This document shows, one piece after another, positions 24,946-33,262 of a stretch of DNA of 64,000 bases. The stretch is from the NCBI RefSeq assembly GCF_000523235.1, contig NZ_CP006850.1, forward strand, positions 8,246,001 to 8,310,000. Direction: 5' to 3'. A program made the position numbers and the translations under genes. Every line of letters begins with the position of its first letter. Positions within the stretch are counted from its first letter, which is position 1. Source of the stretch: Nocardia nova SH22a. Lineage in GTDB: Bacteria; Actinomycetota; Actinomycetes; Mycobacteriales; Mycobacteriaceae. The notes below the pieces were generated by a model that worked only from the letters and a program-made list of their open reading frames with translations, was not told where the DNA came from and did not search any database.

Positions 24946-26142
24946 TCATACCTCCGCCGGAACACTCTCCGGGACAATGGGCTTCGCGTGCTCGGCGGCC
25001 GATCGGCGTGAAGTGAGCGACATCGAGGCCACCAGGCCCAGCGCCGCCGTCGCGAGTAGGGTGCCGATCCAGGCCACTGCCGGATAGCCTGCGCCGGCGC
25101 CGATTGCGAGGCCGCCCAGCCAGGGGCCGACGGTGATTCCTACGTTGAACGACATGGCGTTGCCTGCGGCGCCGAGGGTTCCGGCTTCGGGGGCCAGGGT
25201 GAATACTCGGCTGTTCAGGACCGGGTTGGTGCCGAAGCCGAACGCGCCCAGGAAGAATGCGGCGGCCGTGACGGCGGCCCAATGGTGTGCGGTCAGTGCG
25301 ACCAGTAGCGAACTGGCCGCCAGTCCCGTGAGCCCGATGGTCAGGGTGCGGATCGGGTGCTGGTCGGCGGTCCGACCGCCGATGATGATTCCGGTCAGTG
25401 AGCCGAGGCCGTAGATGCCCAGGATCAGTGGGATCCAGTTCTCGGGCACGCCGGTGGTCTCGGTCAGCATGGCGCCGAGGTAGCCGAAGGTGACGAGCAG
25501 GGCGGCCGTTGCCACCATCGTCGTCGCGTACAGGACGGCGACCGGCCGGGTTACCAAGGCGCGCAATTCGTTTCGGATCGGCGTGGCCTCGTGGGCCTGC
25601 CGGTTCGGCACCGCGACGGCCACCGCGATCAGCACCAGCGCCGAACCGGCGGCCACCGCCCAGAACGCCGCACGCCAACCCAGATGCTGGCCGATGAAGG
25701 TTCCGGCGGGCAGGCCGATGATTGTCGCGATGGTCAGCCCGCCCGCCACCACGCTCATCGCGCGGCCGCGGGCCGTCGCGGGTACCAGTGCGATCACGGT
25801 CGCCGATGCCACCGACCAGAATCCGGCGTAGACGAAGGCGCCGACGATCCGGGTGGCGATCAGGATGCGGTAGTCCGAGGTCAGCGCGGCCACGACATGT
25901 GTTGCGACGAAGATCGCGAGAAATGCGAGCAGTGCCGTCCGGCGCGACCAGCGGGTGGCGACGACGGCGGATATCGGTGCGCCGACGAGCATTCCGATCG
26001 CGAAGGCCGAGATCAACAGTCCCGCTTGCGGAACGGTTACGCCGAGGTCGGCGGATATCTGCGTGAGCAGGCCGGACAACATCATCTCCGAGGTGCCCTG
26101 GGCGAAGATCGCCAGGCCCAATATGTATACCGCCGACGGCAT
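24946..26142 (-). CDS. MFS transporter (AraJ/Cmr-like drug exporter)
   Basis: A 398-residue permease with twelve predicted helices. The start (VYILGLAIFAQGTSEMMLSGLL) and loop 2-3 (GAPISAVVATRWSRRTALL) match the DHA1 drug:H+ antiporter branch. ATG 26142 has a TAGGAGG site 9 bases upstream; the 9-residue longer frame does not. An ATTTTG-N12-CAAAAT operator lies just upstream at 26158-26181 and an identical-arm copy precedes the TetR gene, so it is probably repressed by that TetR protein. Substrate unknown. Confidence 0.92.
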   Translation of the reverse strand: MPSAVYILGLAIFAQGTSEMMLSGLLTQISADLGVTVPQAGLLISAFAIGMLVGAPISAVVATRWSRRTALLAFLAIFVATHVVAALTSDYRILIATRIVGAFVYAGFWSVASATVIALVPATARGRAMSVVAGGLTIATIIGLPAGTFIGQHLGWRAAFWAVAAGSALVLIAVAVAVPNRQAHEATPIRNELRALVTRPVAVLYATTMVATAALLVTFGYLGAMLTETTGVPENWIPLILGIYGLGSLTGIIIGGRTADQHPIRTLTIGLTGLAASSLLVALTAHHWAAVTAAAFFLGAFGFGTNPVLNSRVFTLAPEAGTLGAAGNAMSFNVGITVGPWLGGLAIGAGAGYPAVAWIGTLLATAALGLVASMSLTSRRSAAEHAKPIVPESVPAEV

Positions 26143-26157
26143 ATGGTTTTTCCTCCT

Positions 26158-26181
26158 ATTTTGGAACATTCAGTTCAAAAT
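26158..26181. promoter_or_regulatory. TetR operator copy 1 (before MFS gene)
   Basis: ATTTTG (26158-26163), 12 bases, CAAAAT (26176-26181). The arms and spacing are identical to the copy before the TetR gene, and the inner sequences also agree in part (TTGGA and TCAGT followed by one base and CAA). Confidence 0.8.
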
Positions 26182-26261
26182 GAGCCGACAGTCGAGCCCA
26201 CCTGATCCACAACGGCTTTCGACCGCGTCAGCGCACGGTCAGACGGTGACGGCGGACAGGC

Positions 26262-26834
26262 TCACAGACATCGCAGAGCGGTCTCGGCGATACCCGCCAG
26301 CGTTTTCCGGGTGGCGCCACCGCGAGCCGCCACCCGCATTCCACCGATGGTCGCGATGACGAATTGGCTGAGATCGGACGGATCGGATCGGTCGTCGATC
26401 TCACCGGCAGCTTGTCCGACACGGATGACGGCCACCAGAGCGGCCGTCCGGCGATCCAGATCGGCGCGCAACACCGCGGCGACATCGGGATCGCGCGGCC
26501 CCATCTCGACGGTGGTGTTCACGACCAGACAGCCGAGGGGCTCGTCCTCGGGCGCATCGACCACTCCCCACAGCAGCGCCCGGATCTTGTCCTTCGCGGT
26601 TCCCGGACCGTCGAGCACGGCGAAGGTCCCAGCGTTCTTGGACGCCATGTACTTGCGCAGCGCACGCTCGAACAGATCGTGCTTACTACTGAATGTGTTG
26701 TAGATACTCGAGCGTCCCAAACCGGTTGCCGCACAGAGATCCTGCGTGGACGTGCCCTCGTATCCGGTACCCCAGAACGCCCGCATCGCCGCATCCACGG
26801 CTCCGGATTCGTCGAACTGCCTGGGTCGCGCCAT
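26262..26834 (-). CDS. TetR-family repressor of the adjacent MFS exporter
   Basis: A 190-residue regulator. The N-terminal helix-turn-helix is TSTQDLCAATGLGRSSIYNTFSSKHDLF (residues ~29-56), and the ligand domain follows with FVIATIGGMRVAARGG near the C-terminus. It is encoded upstream of the MFS gene on the same strand, and paired operators flank it, so autorepression and control of the exporter are inferred. The inducer is presumably an exporter substrate. Confidence 0.92.
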   Translation of the reverse strand: MARPRQFDESGAVDAAMRAFWGTGYEGTSTQDLCAATGLGRSSIYNTFSSKHDLFERALRKYMASKNAGTFAVLDGPGTAKDKIRALLWGVVDAPEDEPLGCLVVNTTVEMGPRDPDVAAVLRADLDRRTAALVAVIRVGQAAGEIDDRSDPSDLSQFVIATIGGMRVAARGGATRKTLAGIAETALRCL

Positions 26835-26848
26835 ATCGTCACGCTAAC

Positions 26849-26876
26849 ACATTTTGGATAGATCAGTACAAAATGT
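26849..26876. promoter_or_regulatory. TetR operator copy 2 (before tetR)
   Basis: ACATTTTG (26849-26856), 12 bases, CAAAATGT (26869-26876), a perfect 8-bp inverted repeat 14 bases upstream of the TetR start. Arm sequence and 12-base spacing match the copy before the MFS gene. Confidence 0.85.
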
Positions 26877-27074
26877 GCCTCGGAGACCACGCCGCCGAGG
26901 CGGTTCCCCAGGACACGGCGCTGCTCGATGAGCCCGACTACATGTGATGATGGGCGCAACCGCGAAATCAGTCTCCGCAGATCCGGCGGTGTAACGGACC
27001 GGGGCAGACGGAGGATTACCACCTCGGCGGTCCGCTGATACGGCGCCGCCGCCGAGCAACGAGCGGAGGGGGCG

Positions 27075-27797
27075 GTGGTTCGATTGGCGTCAACAGGTCA
27101 TGGTCACGAAAACTCTTGGCCAGTAGGCAGTTTCATGAGTCGGCTCGGGTCGGCGGCGCAGCGCGATCTACTCGAGCTGGCTCCGCCTCGAAAGGTACCC
27201 CCAGGGACTGTGTTGATCCGGCAGGGGGAGGTTCGCAATCACGTTTTCGTGCTCAGGTCCAAGGGCAATACGGCGTCGGCGTGTGTGAAGATCACCGCAT
27301 TAGCACGAAATGGGACCGAAACCTTACTCGGAATTCGGGTGAGTGGTGACATTGTCGGCGAGCTCGCCGCACTACGTGGCGCGCAGCGCTCCGCCACTGT
27401 CACGACGTGCTCTGAAACCATCGTTCATCACATTCCGAATCAATTTTTCCTGGATTTTCTGAACGAACACTCCGAAGCCTGGGAAGCAATGTGCCGAATG
27501 ATCGCGGACCGGCTGGACTGGGCCAACCGGCGGCGTCTCGATTTCGCCGGCTACGACGTCACTCAACGGCTCGCACGAGTACTGCTGGAGCTTACCGACC
27601 GGTACGGTTCCGCTGGTCCCGCCGCTCGCGAAATCGGTGTCCGCCTCTCGCAAGCGGAAATGGGGATGCTTATCGGCGCAAAGGAAGACGCCATTGGATT
27701 GGCCATGCGTCAATTACGGCGTAACGGCATGGTGAGCACCTCGTATCGCAAGGTGACGATCATGGACATCGACGAGTTGCGACACTTCGCCGACTGA
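27075..27797 (+). CDS. Crp/Fnr-family regulator with intact cyclic-nucleotide pocket
   Basis: A 240-residue protein. The cNMP-binding domain (residues ~25-145) includes the phosphate-binding cassette SGDIVGELAALRGAQRSATV, which keeps the Gly-Glu that holds the ribose and the Arg-Ser that holds the phosphate in CRP. A long C-helix follows, then a winged helix (GVRLSQAEMGMLIGAKEDAI, RQLRRNGMVSTSYRKVTI). The GTG start has a GGAGGG site. It directly precedes a nucleotide-cyclase-like gene on the same strand, so it may sense that enzyme's cyclic nucleotide and control the operon. That link is inference. Confidence 0.9.
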   Translation: MVRLASTGHGHENSWPVGSFMSRLGSAAQRDLLELAPPRKVPPGTVLIRQGEVRNHVFVLRSKGNTASACVKITALARNGTETLLGIRVSGDIVGELAALRGAQRSATVTTCSETIVHHIPNQFFLDFLNEHSEAWEAMCRMIADRLDWANRRRLDFAGYDVTQRLARVLLELTDRYGSAGPAAREIGVRLSQAEMGMLIGAKEDAIGLAMRQLRRNGMVSTSYRKVTIMDIDELRHFAD

Positions 27798-27798
27798 T

Positions 27799-27830
27799 CC
27801 GGAAAAATCCGACACCACTGATTTTTGCGG
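27799..27830 (+). repeat. Inverted repeat between the regulator and the cyclase-like gene
   Basis: CCGGAAAAATC (27799-27809) and GATTTTTGCGG (27820-27830) are complementary with one mismatch across a 10-base loop, starting at the regulator's stop codon. It could be a terminator/attenuator or an operator for the regulator. Confidence 0.5.
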
Positions 27831-27921
27831 AATTCCGTCCGTGATTCTGTGGCAGGCTCCTTCGACGGTAACCGGCGGCCGGGCATGCACCGGGTACGGA
27901 CTGAAGGGCGTGGAATCCACT

Positions 27922-28683
27922 ATGGGCGGGTCATTTTCTCGCAGATTGCTGGTATCGGTGGACGCGGTGGGCTACGGCTCCGGCGACGACATCCGCCAGC
28001 GCAGTATGCAGACAGCCATTCCGGCGGTGCTCGCCGATGCGGCGAAGCGTGCCGGATTGGATCGGACGCGGTGGGTCGAGCAGCAGGCGGGCGACGGGGA
28101 ACTGGCGATCCTCCCGGACGACCAGTCCGACCACGAGCCCGAGGTGGTCGATGACTTCGTTCGTGAGCTGAACACCGCACTGGCCCGGCACAATCGGGAA
28201 CTGCGCGACGACGCGCGGCTGCGCCTGCGGCTCGCCGTGCACAACGGTGTGGCCGCACCGGCCGACTTCGGCTATGCCGGGCAGGGTGTCGTGGCCGTCA
28301 GCCGCCTGGTCGACGCCGCGCCGGTCAAGGCGGCGCTGCGGGCGGTCCCGACGGCGAATCTCGCTCTGGTGCTGTCGGAACGAGTCTTCCTCGATGTGGT
28401 GGCACAGGGGCACACGGCCGTACCACCTGCGGCGTTCCGTGCGATCACGGTGCACAACAAGGAATTCCGCGAGACGGCGTATCTCCATCTGCCGGGGCAC
28501 GACGTGCACGGGATTCCGACCGACGCCCTCGACAGCCCCCGGCCCGCCCCTGCGCCTGCCCGGACCGATCCTCCTCCGGCCGCCGATTCGGCGCGGCAGC
28601 CGCACCAGGCCACCATGACCCAGAACTTCTACGGCAGCGTCGATGCCACCGAGAGTGTCGTCGGAATCCAATGGAACGCATGA
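27922..28683 (+). CDS. Nucleotide cyclase-like protein with C-terminal amyloid-type motif (Pycsar cyclase-like)
   Basis: About 253 residues. A class III cyclase-like fold is suggested by RRLLVSVDAVGYG (metal Asp candidate Asp14), QQAGDGELAILP (second metal Asp candidate Asp58), LRLRLAVHNGVA and GYAGQGVVAVSRLVDA. In the last block the usual catalytic Asn is Val while the Arg is kept. A Pro-rich linker (RPAPAPARTDPPPA) leads to a C-terminal tail MTQNFYGSVDATESVVGIQW, whose QNFYGSV recurs in the next protein. Activity and base specificity cannot be told from sequence. The ATG at 27922 is tentative (GTG 27841 or 27910 also possible; no start has a good ribosome binding site). The stop overlaps the next ATG. 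Confidence 0.75.
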   Translation: MGGSFSRRLLVSVDAVGYGSGDDIRQRSMQTAIPAVLADAAKRAGLDRTRWVEQQAGDGELAILPDDQSDHEPEVVDDFVRELNTALARHNRELRDDARLRLRLAVHNGVAAPADFGYAGQGVVAVSRLVDAAPVKAALRAVPTANLALVLSERVFLDVVAQGHTAVPPAAFRAITVHNKEFRETAYLHLPGHDVHGIPTDALDSPRPAPAPARTDPPPAADSARQPHQATMTQNFYGSVDATESVVGIQWNA

Positions 28684-30788
28684 CATCACCGGCGGAGAGG
28701 ACAGCCGATACCGACCTCCCGCTGCCGAGGACACCGAACCCCGAGGACCCATCGGTCCCGGACACCGCACCCGAGTTGTCCGATCAGGACAAGCTGACGC
28801 AGTTCAGCCAGAACTTCTACGGTTCGGTGTATGCGGCCGGCGGCCATTTCGGCCGTACCGACGCTGCGCCCGCACCGGCCCGGCGGATGGGCCGATTGTC
28901 CGACACCGAGATCGGCACCGCCTCTCGGCGCTACGTGCCGCCCGCCGAGTACGCCGCCGCACTGTCCGCCCTGCACGCGGATCACGTCGTGGTACTCACC
29001 GGTCGGCAGGGCACCGGAAAGCGGAGCGGGGCCATCGCCCTGCTGCGGGAACTCACCGACGGCCCCCTGTCCGTGCTGTCACCGACCACGTCACTCCGCG
29101 AACTGGCCGAGCACCGGTACCAGGCGGACCGGGGCTATCTGATCACGGAATTCGCTGCGTCACAGTTCGATTCGCGGTCGGAATTCGACTGGCACACCGT
29201 ACGCGATCAGGTCCGCGACGCACAGGCATGGCTCGTCGTCACCGGGTCTGCCGCCGAGTACGCCCGGACCGCCCCCGTGGTCCGAATCGACTGGCAGCCA
29301 CCGGATACCCATCGCTTGTTCGCAGCCCGGCTCGCCCTCGCGGCACCGTCGCGACCTCCGACGGTGAGTGCCGCGGCCGTCGCCGATGCCCTGCCCGCGG
29401 ACTGCGCGATGTCCGACCGGATCGCCGTCATCGATCGCGTACTCCAGGGTGACCAGCTCGATGCCGCATGTCGTGCGCTGGACGAAGCCGCGCGTACCGA
29501 CGTCCGAGGGTGGTTCACCGCCGGACTCCACCATCGTCGCCGCATCCAGGAGGTCACCGCCCTCGCCTTCCTGGGCCCCTGCGCCATGCGGTACTACGAA
29601 ACCCAGCTCGACCGTCTCGCGGCGTCCCTGCTGTCGGCGATGCCGCTACCGGACCGCGCACCGGTGCCACCCGAGGACGTCGATGACCTGATGCCCGAGG
29701 ATCGCTCCGCGGTCGCGGCCGACGACGGGCTCATCGCCATCGTCGCCGAGCCCTCCGCGACCACCCCCAAACAGGTCATGCAGTTCCGGGCTCCCGGCTA
29801 TCGCCGCCACGTCGTCGCGGAACTCTGGGCCCGGATGGGTGTCGCGTTCTGGAACGGCGTGCGCAATTGGGCGCACACCGTCGTCGCCACCACTTCGACA
29901 TCGGATTCTCAGCGGCACAACGCCATTGCCGAGGGCATCGGCGATCTTGCCGCACTCGACTACGAAGAGGCCGTCAACCAGTTCCTCGCCCCCTGGGCCC
30001 GCGGTCGATGCGGTTTCAATGGGCAGATCACCGCCGTCTACACCATCTCGGCGCTGGCGGCGCGCCCGGAACTGGCATCGCCCGCCTTACGAACCGCTGC
30101 CCGCTGGGCGACCCACGGCGACCCGCAACAACGACTGACCGCTCTGTTGTGTTTCAGCGGTCCGCTCGGCGTGAGCTACCCCGACGAGGCCATCGAGAGA
30201 CTGTGGCAGCTCACCATCCAGGCCAAGGCCGACGACACCGGACCAGCGCTGGCGCTGGCGAATCTGTTTGCCGTACTGGCAGGCACCGACGAAGCGGGTG
30301 CGGTACCGAAACGCCTGGTGGACGCCATCGACACAGCAACGAATCGAGACAGGCGGATACGGGCGCTGCGCGCCGGGGTGGAGATACTGACGGTGGCGGA
30401 TGGCCAGGTCGGCGCTCCTGCCCTCGTCTACCATGTCGCGCACAGGCCGGACGATATGGCGATCGCGGCTCGACTGCTGGTGGCCGTCACACGCTATCGC
30501 CCCCTGCGCCGAGAGGCGATGGACGCGCTGCTGGCCGGACTCGATCGCCTCGTCGACATCTCCTCCGAGCCCGAGGAATTCGCCCGCGCACTGGCCGATG
30601 CGCTCCGCGGTGAACTGACGCCGCAGGAGGCTCCCACATTCCGGCAACACCTCGCGGTACGGCAGCAGTGGCGCCGTCGACGCGCGCCGGCAGGGGAGCC
30701 GCCGACCAGCCGCGAGACACGCCTGGAACAGCTCATCCGCATCGTCTCGGCGCCGTTGGGCGCATCGACCGTCGAACGAAGGTACTAA
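28680..30788 (+). CDS. NLR/STAND-like P-loop NTPase with N-terminal amyloid-type motif
   Basis: A 702-residue protein starting at the ATGA overlap (28671 is an alternative in-frame start). The N-terminal ~40 residues are disordered, then QNFYGSVYAAGGHFG (residues 44-58) repeats the cyclase protein's C-terminal motif. A P-loop domain follows, with Walker A GRQGTGKRSG (about 108-117); Walker B is not clear. From about residue 290 the protein is helical and repeat-like (LAALDYEEAVNQFLAP, ALALANLFAVLAG), suiting a sensor region. Motif, NTPase, then helical repeats is the layout of bacterial NLR-like proteins. Function as a sensor is inference. Confidence 0.7.
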   Translation: MTSPAERTADTDLPLPRTPNPEDPSVPDTAPELSDQDKLTQFSQNFYGSVYAAGGHFGRTDAAPAPARRMGRLSDTEIGTASRRYVPPAEYAAALSALHADHVVVLTGRQGTGKRSGAIALLRELTDGPLSVLSPTTSLRELAEHRYQADRGYLITEFAASQFDSRSEFDWHTVRDQVRDAQAWLVVTGSAAEYARTAPVVRIDWQPPDTHRLFAARLALAAPSRPPTVSAAAVADALPADCAMSDRIAVIDRVLQGDQLDAACRALDEAARTDVRGWFTAGLHHRRRIQEVTALAFLGPCAMRYYETQLDRLAASLLSAMPLPDRAPVPPEDVDDLMPEDRSAVAADDGLIAIVAEPSATTPKQVMQFRAPGYRRHVVAELWARMGVAFWNGVRNWAHTVVATTSTSDSQRHNAIAEGIGDLAALDYEEAVNQFLAPWARGRCGFNGQITAVYTISALAARPELASPALRTAARWATHGDPQQRLTALLCFSGPLGVSYPDEAIERLWQLTIQAKADDTGPALALANLFAVLAGTDEAGAVPKRLVDAIDTATNRDRRIRALRAGVEILTVADGQVGAPALVYHVAHRPDDMAIAARLLVAVTRYRPLRREAMDALLAGLDRLVDISSEPEEFARALADALRGELTPQEAPTFRQHLAVRQQWRRRRAPAGEPPTSRETRLEQLIRIVSAPLGASTVERRY

Positions 30789-30792
30789 GAAA

Positions 30793-31914
30793 ATGGCACA
30801 GAGCTATCCGATCGTCGCGCACCGGACACTGGATCCGGTGCAACGCCGCCTCCTGTTCAAGCGCAGCCGGGAGGCCGGTGAGATGCCCCGGGCGAGCGCC
30901 CACGAGGTCCTGGTCTACCGTGTGGGCGGCCAGTTCGTGGTCGACAAGGACGTGCGGCGACTGTCCGACGACCAGGTCGTCCAGGCCACGCACGTAAGTG
31001 TGGTGGACGTGAGCGTCGACGTTCCGGTGCTGGTGGAATTGACCCTGCCGGCAGCGGAGGCCGGGGACTTCACCCTGCACGCGACCTTCGCCTGCACCGT
31101 GACCGACCCCGCGATCGTCGTCGGCAACGGCAGACAGGACACGGCCACCTTCCTCGCCACCTATCTCCGAGGCGTACCGCAAATATTCGAGATCGGGCAG
31201 CGGTACCGGATCGATGAGGTGGCCGAGATGCGCCGGGAGTTGAGCGCATGGGTCACATCGTGTGTCGTCACCGACCCTCCCATCGAGTCGGGCATGCGGA
31301 TCCGCTTGGCCAGCGCACATGTCCTGGATCCACAGCAGTATCGCGACTACCAGGATCGTCGCCGAGAGGAGCTGTTCGCACATTCACTGACTCGTCTGAA
31401 GGACGACCACATCGCCGAACTGGACGAGTCGCATCAGACCACCCGGCACAGGTCCGGCCTTCGCGAGCAGGGCTACGATCACGAAATCGCGGCGAGGGCA
31501 GCGCAACACGATTCGATTCTGCGTAAACATCGGGTGGCGGAACACCTTTCGATAACGCAACAGACGTTCGACGCGATCGGGTCCAATCCGGAGCTGGCGT
31601 CGCTGTATGCCCAGACGGTAGGCGAGGAGAGTTCCACCCAGTACGCCTCCTACCTCCGCGAGCGCGCCCGGCAGGACGCCGAATACAGATCGGTCGAACG
31701 CATCGAAGCCGTCCGGCGCCAGACCGAATTGCTGCGGCACTTCCTCGACAACAACGGCGCCGATTTCATAGACCCAGCCAAGCTGGAACTGCTGGCGGGC
31801 AACATGATCGACGACTACACACGCACGCTCGGCAGAGCCGGCGCGGACGACCACCGCGAATCGCTGGAGTCCGGGCACCGGCCGGTACGAAAGGCCGATT
31901 CCGATGCCGACTGA
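30793..31914 (+). CDS. Putative SPFH/band-7-like protein of the Pycsar-like operon
   Basis: A 373-residue protein 4 bases after the NTPase stop. Residues ~35-175 are beta-rich with a band-7-like pattern (VLVYRVGGQFVVDKD, VDVPVLVELTLP, FTLHATFACTVTDPAIVV), followed by a long charged helical region (residues ~190-345, YQDRRREELFAHSLTRLKDD, SYLRERARQDAEYRS). No signal peptide or membrane helix is seen, so membrane contact would be through partners. The SPFH assignment comes from pattern only and is moderate. Next to membrane proteins, a scaffold role is plausible. Confidence 0.55.
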   Translation: MAQSYPIVAHRTLDPVQRRLLFKRSREAGEMPRASAHEVLVYRVGGQFVVDKDVRRLSDDQVVQATHVSVVDVSVDVPVLVELTLPAAEAGDFTLHATFACTVTDPAIVVGNGRQDTATFLATYLRGVPQIFEIGQRYRIDEVAEMRRELSAWVTSCVVTDPPIESGMRIRLASAHVLDPQQYRDYQDRRREELFAHSLTRLKDDHIAELDESHQTTRHRSGLREQGYDHEIAARAAQHDSILRKHRVAEHLSITQQTFDAIGSNPELASLYAQTVGEESSTQYASYLRERARQDAEYRSVERIEAVRRQTELLRHFLDNNGADFIDPAKLELLAGNMIDDYTRTLGRAGADDHRESLESGHRPVRKADSDAD

Positions 31915-33262
31915 ACCGACCCCGCTCCGCAAGAAGTCCGGCTTCGGTCCGACGGTCCCGCCAACCGAGCGCTACCGTCCGGTCGCGCCCGAATACGGCC
32001 GGGCGCGCAAGTTGCGCGGCATGATCGGGATCCGCGAGGAGATCCTGGATTGGGTGCCGGAGGACCGGACGCGCTACAGCCGGCTGGGCGCCATCGTCAT
32101 CAACACCGGGGTGATGGCGGCGCTGTCCCTTCTCGTCGCCTTACACAGCATCACCAATATTATCTGGATAGCGCTGCTGCCGTTCGCCCTGTTCTGGGGA
32201 TATCTGATCGTCAGTTTCGACGGGTGGCTGGTCAGCACCACGCATGGCAACCTCGACGGCCGTCGCAAGGTGGCGATGTTCGTGCCGCGACTGGCGGTTT
32301 CGATGCTGTTCGGTTTCATCATCGCGGAGCCCCTGGTGTTCCAGATCTTCCAGCCCGCCATTCACGCGGAGGTGCGGGCCACCCGCAATGAGACGATCGG
32401 GGCACACACCACTCGGTATCGACAGTGCAATCCCGAAACCGGCGAGGTCGTCACCGATCCGGGCTGCCGGAATTTCCTGCTCAACGTTCCCGATTCGCCG
32501 CTGGCCGCCCGGACCGAGCTGACAACCCTGACCGCGCAGCGAGACAAGCTTTCCGGCGAGCTCACAGCCTCCTCCGGAAAGCTGGCGGAGCTGGTCGACC
32601 ACGCGGCCAAAGAATGCGCCGGAACCCCCGGCCCAGGTTTGACCGGGGTGCCGGGGAACGGAACGGACTGCGGGCGCGACCGGACCGACGCCGATCAGTT
32701 TCGGGCCGACAACAATATCGACCAACGCCAGCAGGATCTGCGAGTTCTCGATCAGAAGGTGAAGGACTCGACGGCGAAGACAGCTGCGGCGGAAAAGGGT
32801 TACCAAGATAATCTCCGTAAGGCCATCGAGCAGAATGTGACGAAACAGAGCGACGACCAAGGCCCCATCGGACTCCTCGATGAAGAACACGCGCTCGCGT
32901 CGCTGTCGTCCCGCAGCTGGGCGGTCTGCATCGCACAGTGGCTGCTGCGACTGCTGTTCATCGTCATCGACTGTCTGCCGGCGCTGGCCAAACTGGCCAG
33001 TGGCACCACGGCCTATGACCGGCTGTTCAGCCGGCAGATCCAGGCGAGCAGTGCCCTGTTCGATCGGTGGGTGGCTATCCGTGAACGGCAGGACAGCGCC
33101 GAATATCAGATCGCCGAGCGTGAGATCGAACACCGGCTGCACAACAGGCTCGAAGAGATCGACGACGCCGATCGCTCGCACCGGGCCCAGCGTGAGATCG
33201 ACAAACGCGAACAGATCGCATCGCTGGCCGACCGATTGCAGATGCATTGGCGCGCAGGATGA
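31904..33262 (+). CDS. DUF4407-type membrane protein of the Pycsar-like operon
   Basis: A 452-residue protein overlapping the previous stop by 11 bases. Three membrane helices near residues 60-150 (INTGVMAALSLLVALHSI, IWIALLPFALFWGYLIVSF, LAVSMLFGFIIAEPLVFQIF) precede a large loop with helical character (AKECAGTPG, DQRQQDLRVLDQKVKDST). A fourth helix (CIAQWLLRLLFIVIDCLPAL, around 340-360) and a C-terminal coiled coil (SAEYQIAEREIEHRLHNRLE) follow. The layout and the FDGWLV region fit DUF4407. Its function in any organism is not established, to my knowledge. Confidence 0.8.
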   Translation: MPTEPTPLRKKSGFGPTVPPTERYRPVAPEYGRARKLRGMIGIREEILDWVPEDRTRYSRLGAIVINTGVMAALSLLVALHSITNIIWIALLPFALFWGYLIVSFDGWLVSTTHGNLDGRRKVAMFVPRLAVSMLFGFIIAEPLVFQIFQPAIHAEVRATRNETIGAHTTRYRQCNPETGEVVTDPGCRNFLLNVPDSPLAARTELTTLTAQRDKLSGELTASSGKLAELVDHAAKECAGTPGPGLTGVPGNGTDCGRDRTDADQFRADNNIDQRQQDLRVLDQKVKDSTAKTAAAEKGYQDNLRKAIEQNVTKQSDDQGPIGLLDEEHALASLSSRSWAVCIAQWLLRLLFIVIDCLPALAKLASGTTAYDRLFSRQIQASSALFDRWVAIRERQDSAEYQIAEREIEHRLHNRLEEIDDADRSHRAQREIDKREQIASLADRLQMHWRAG

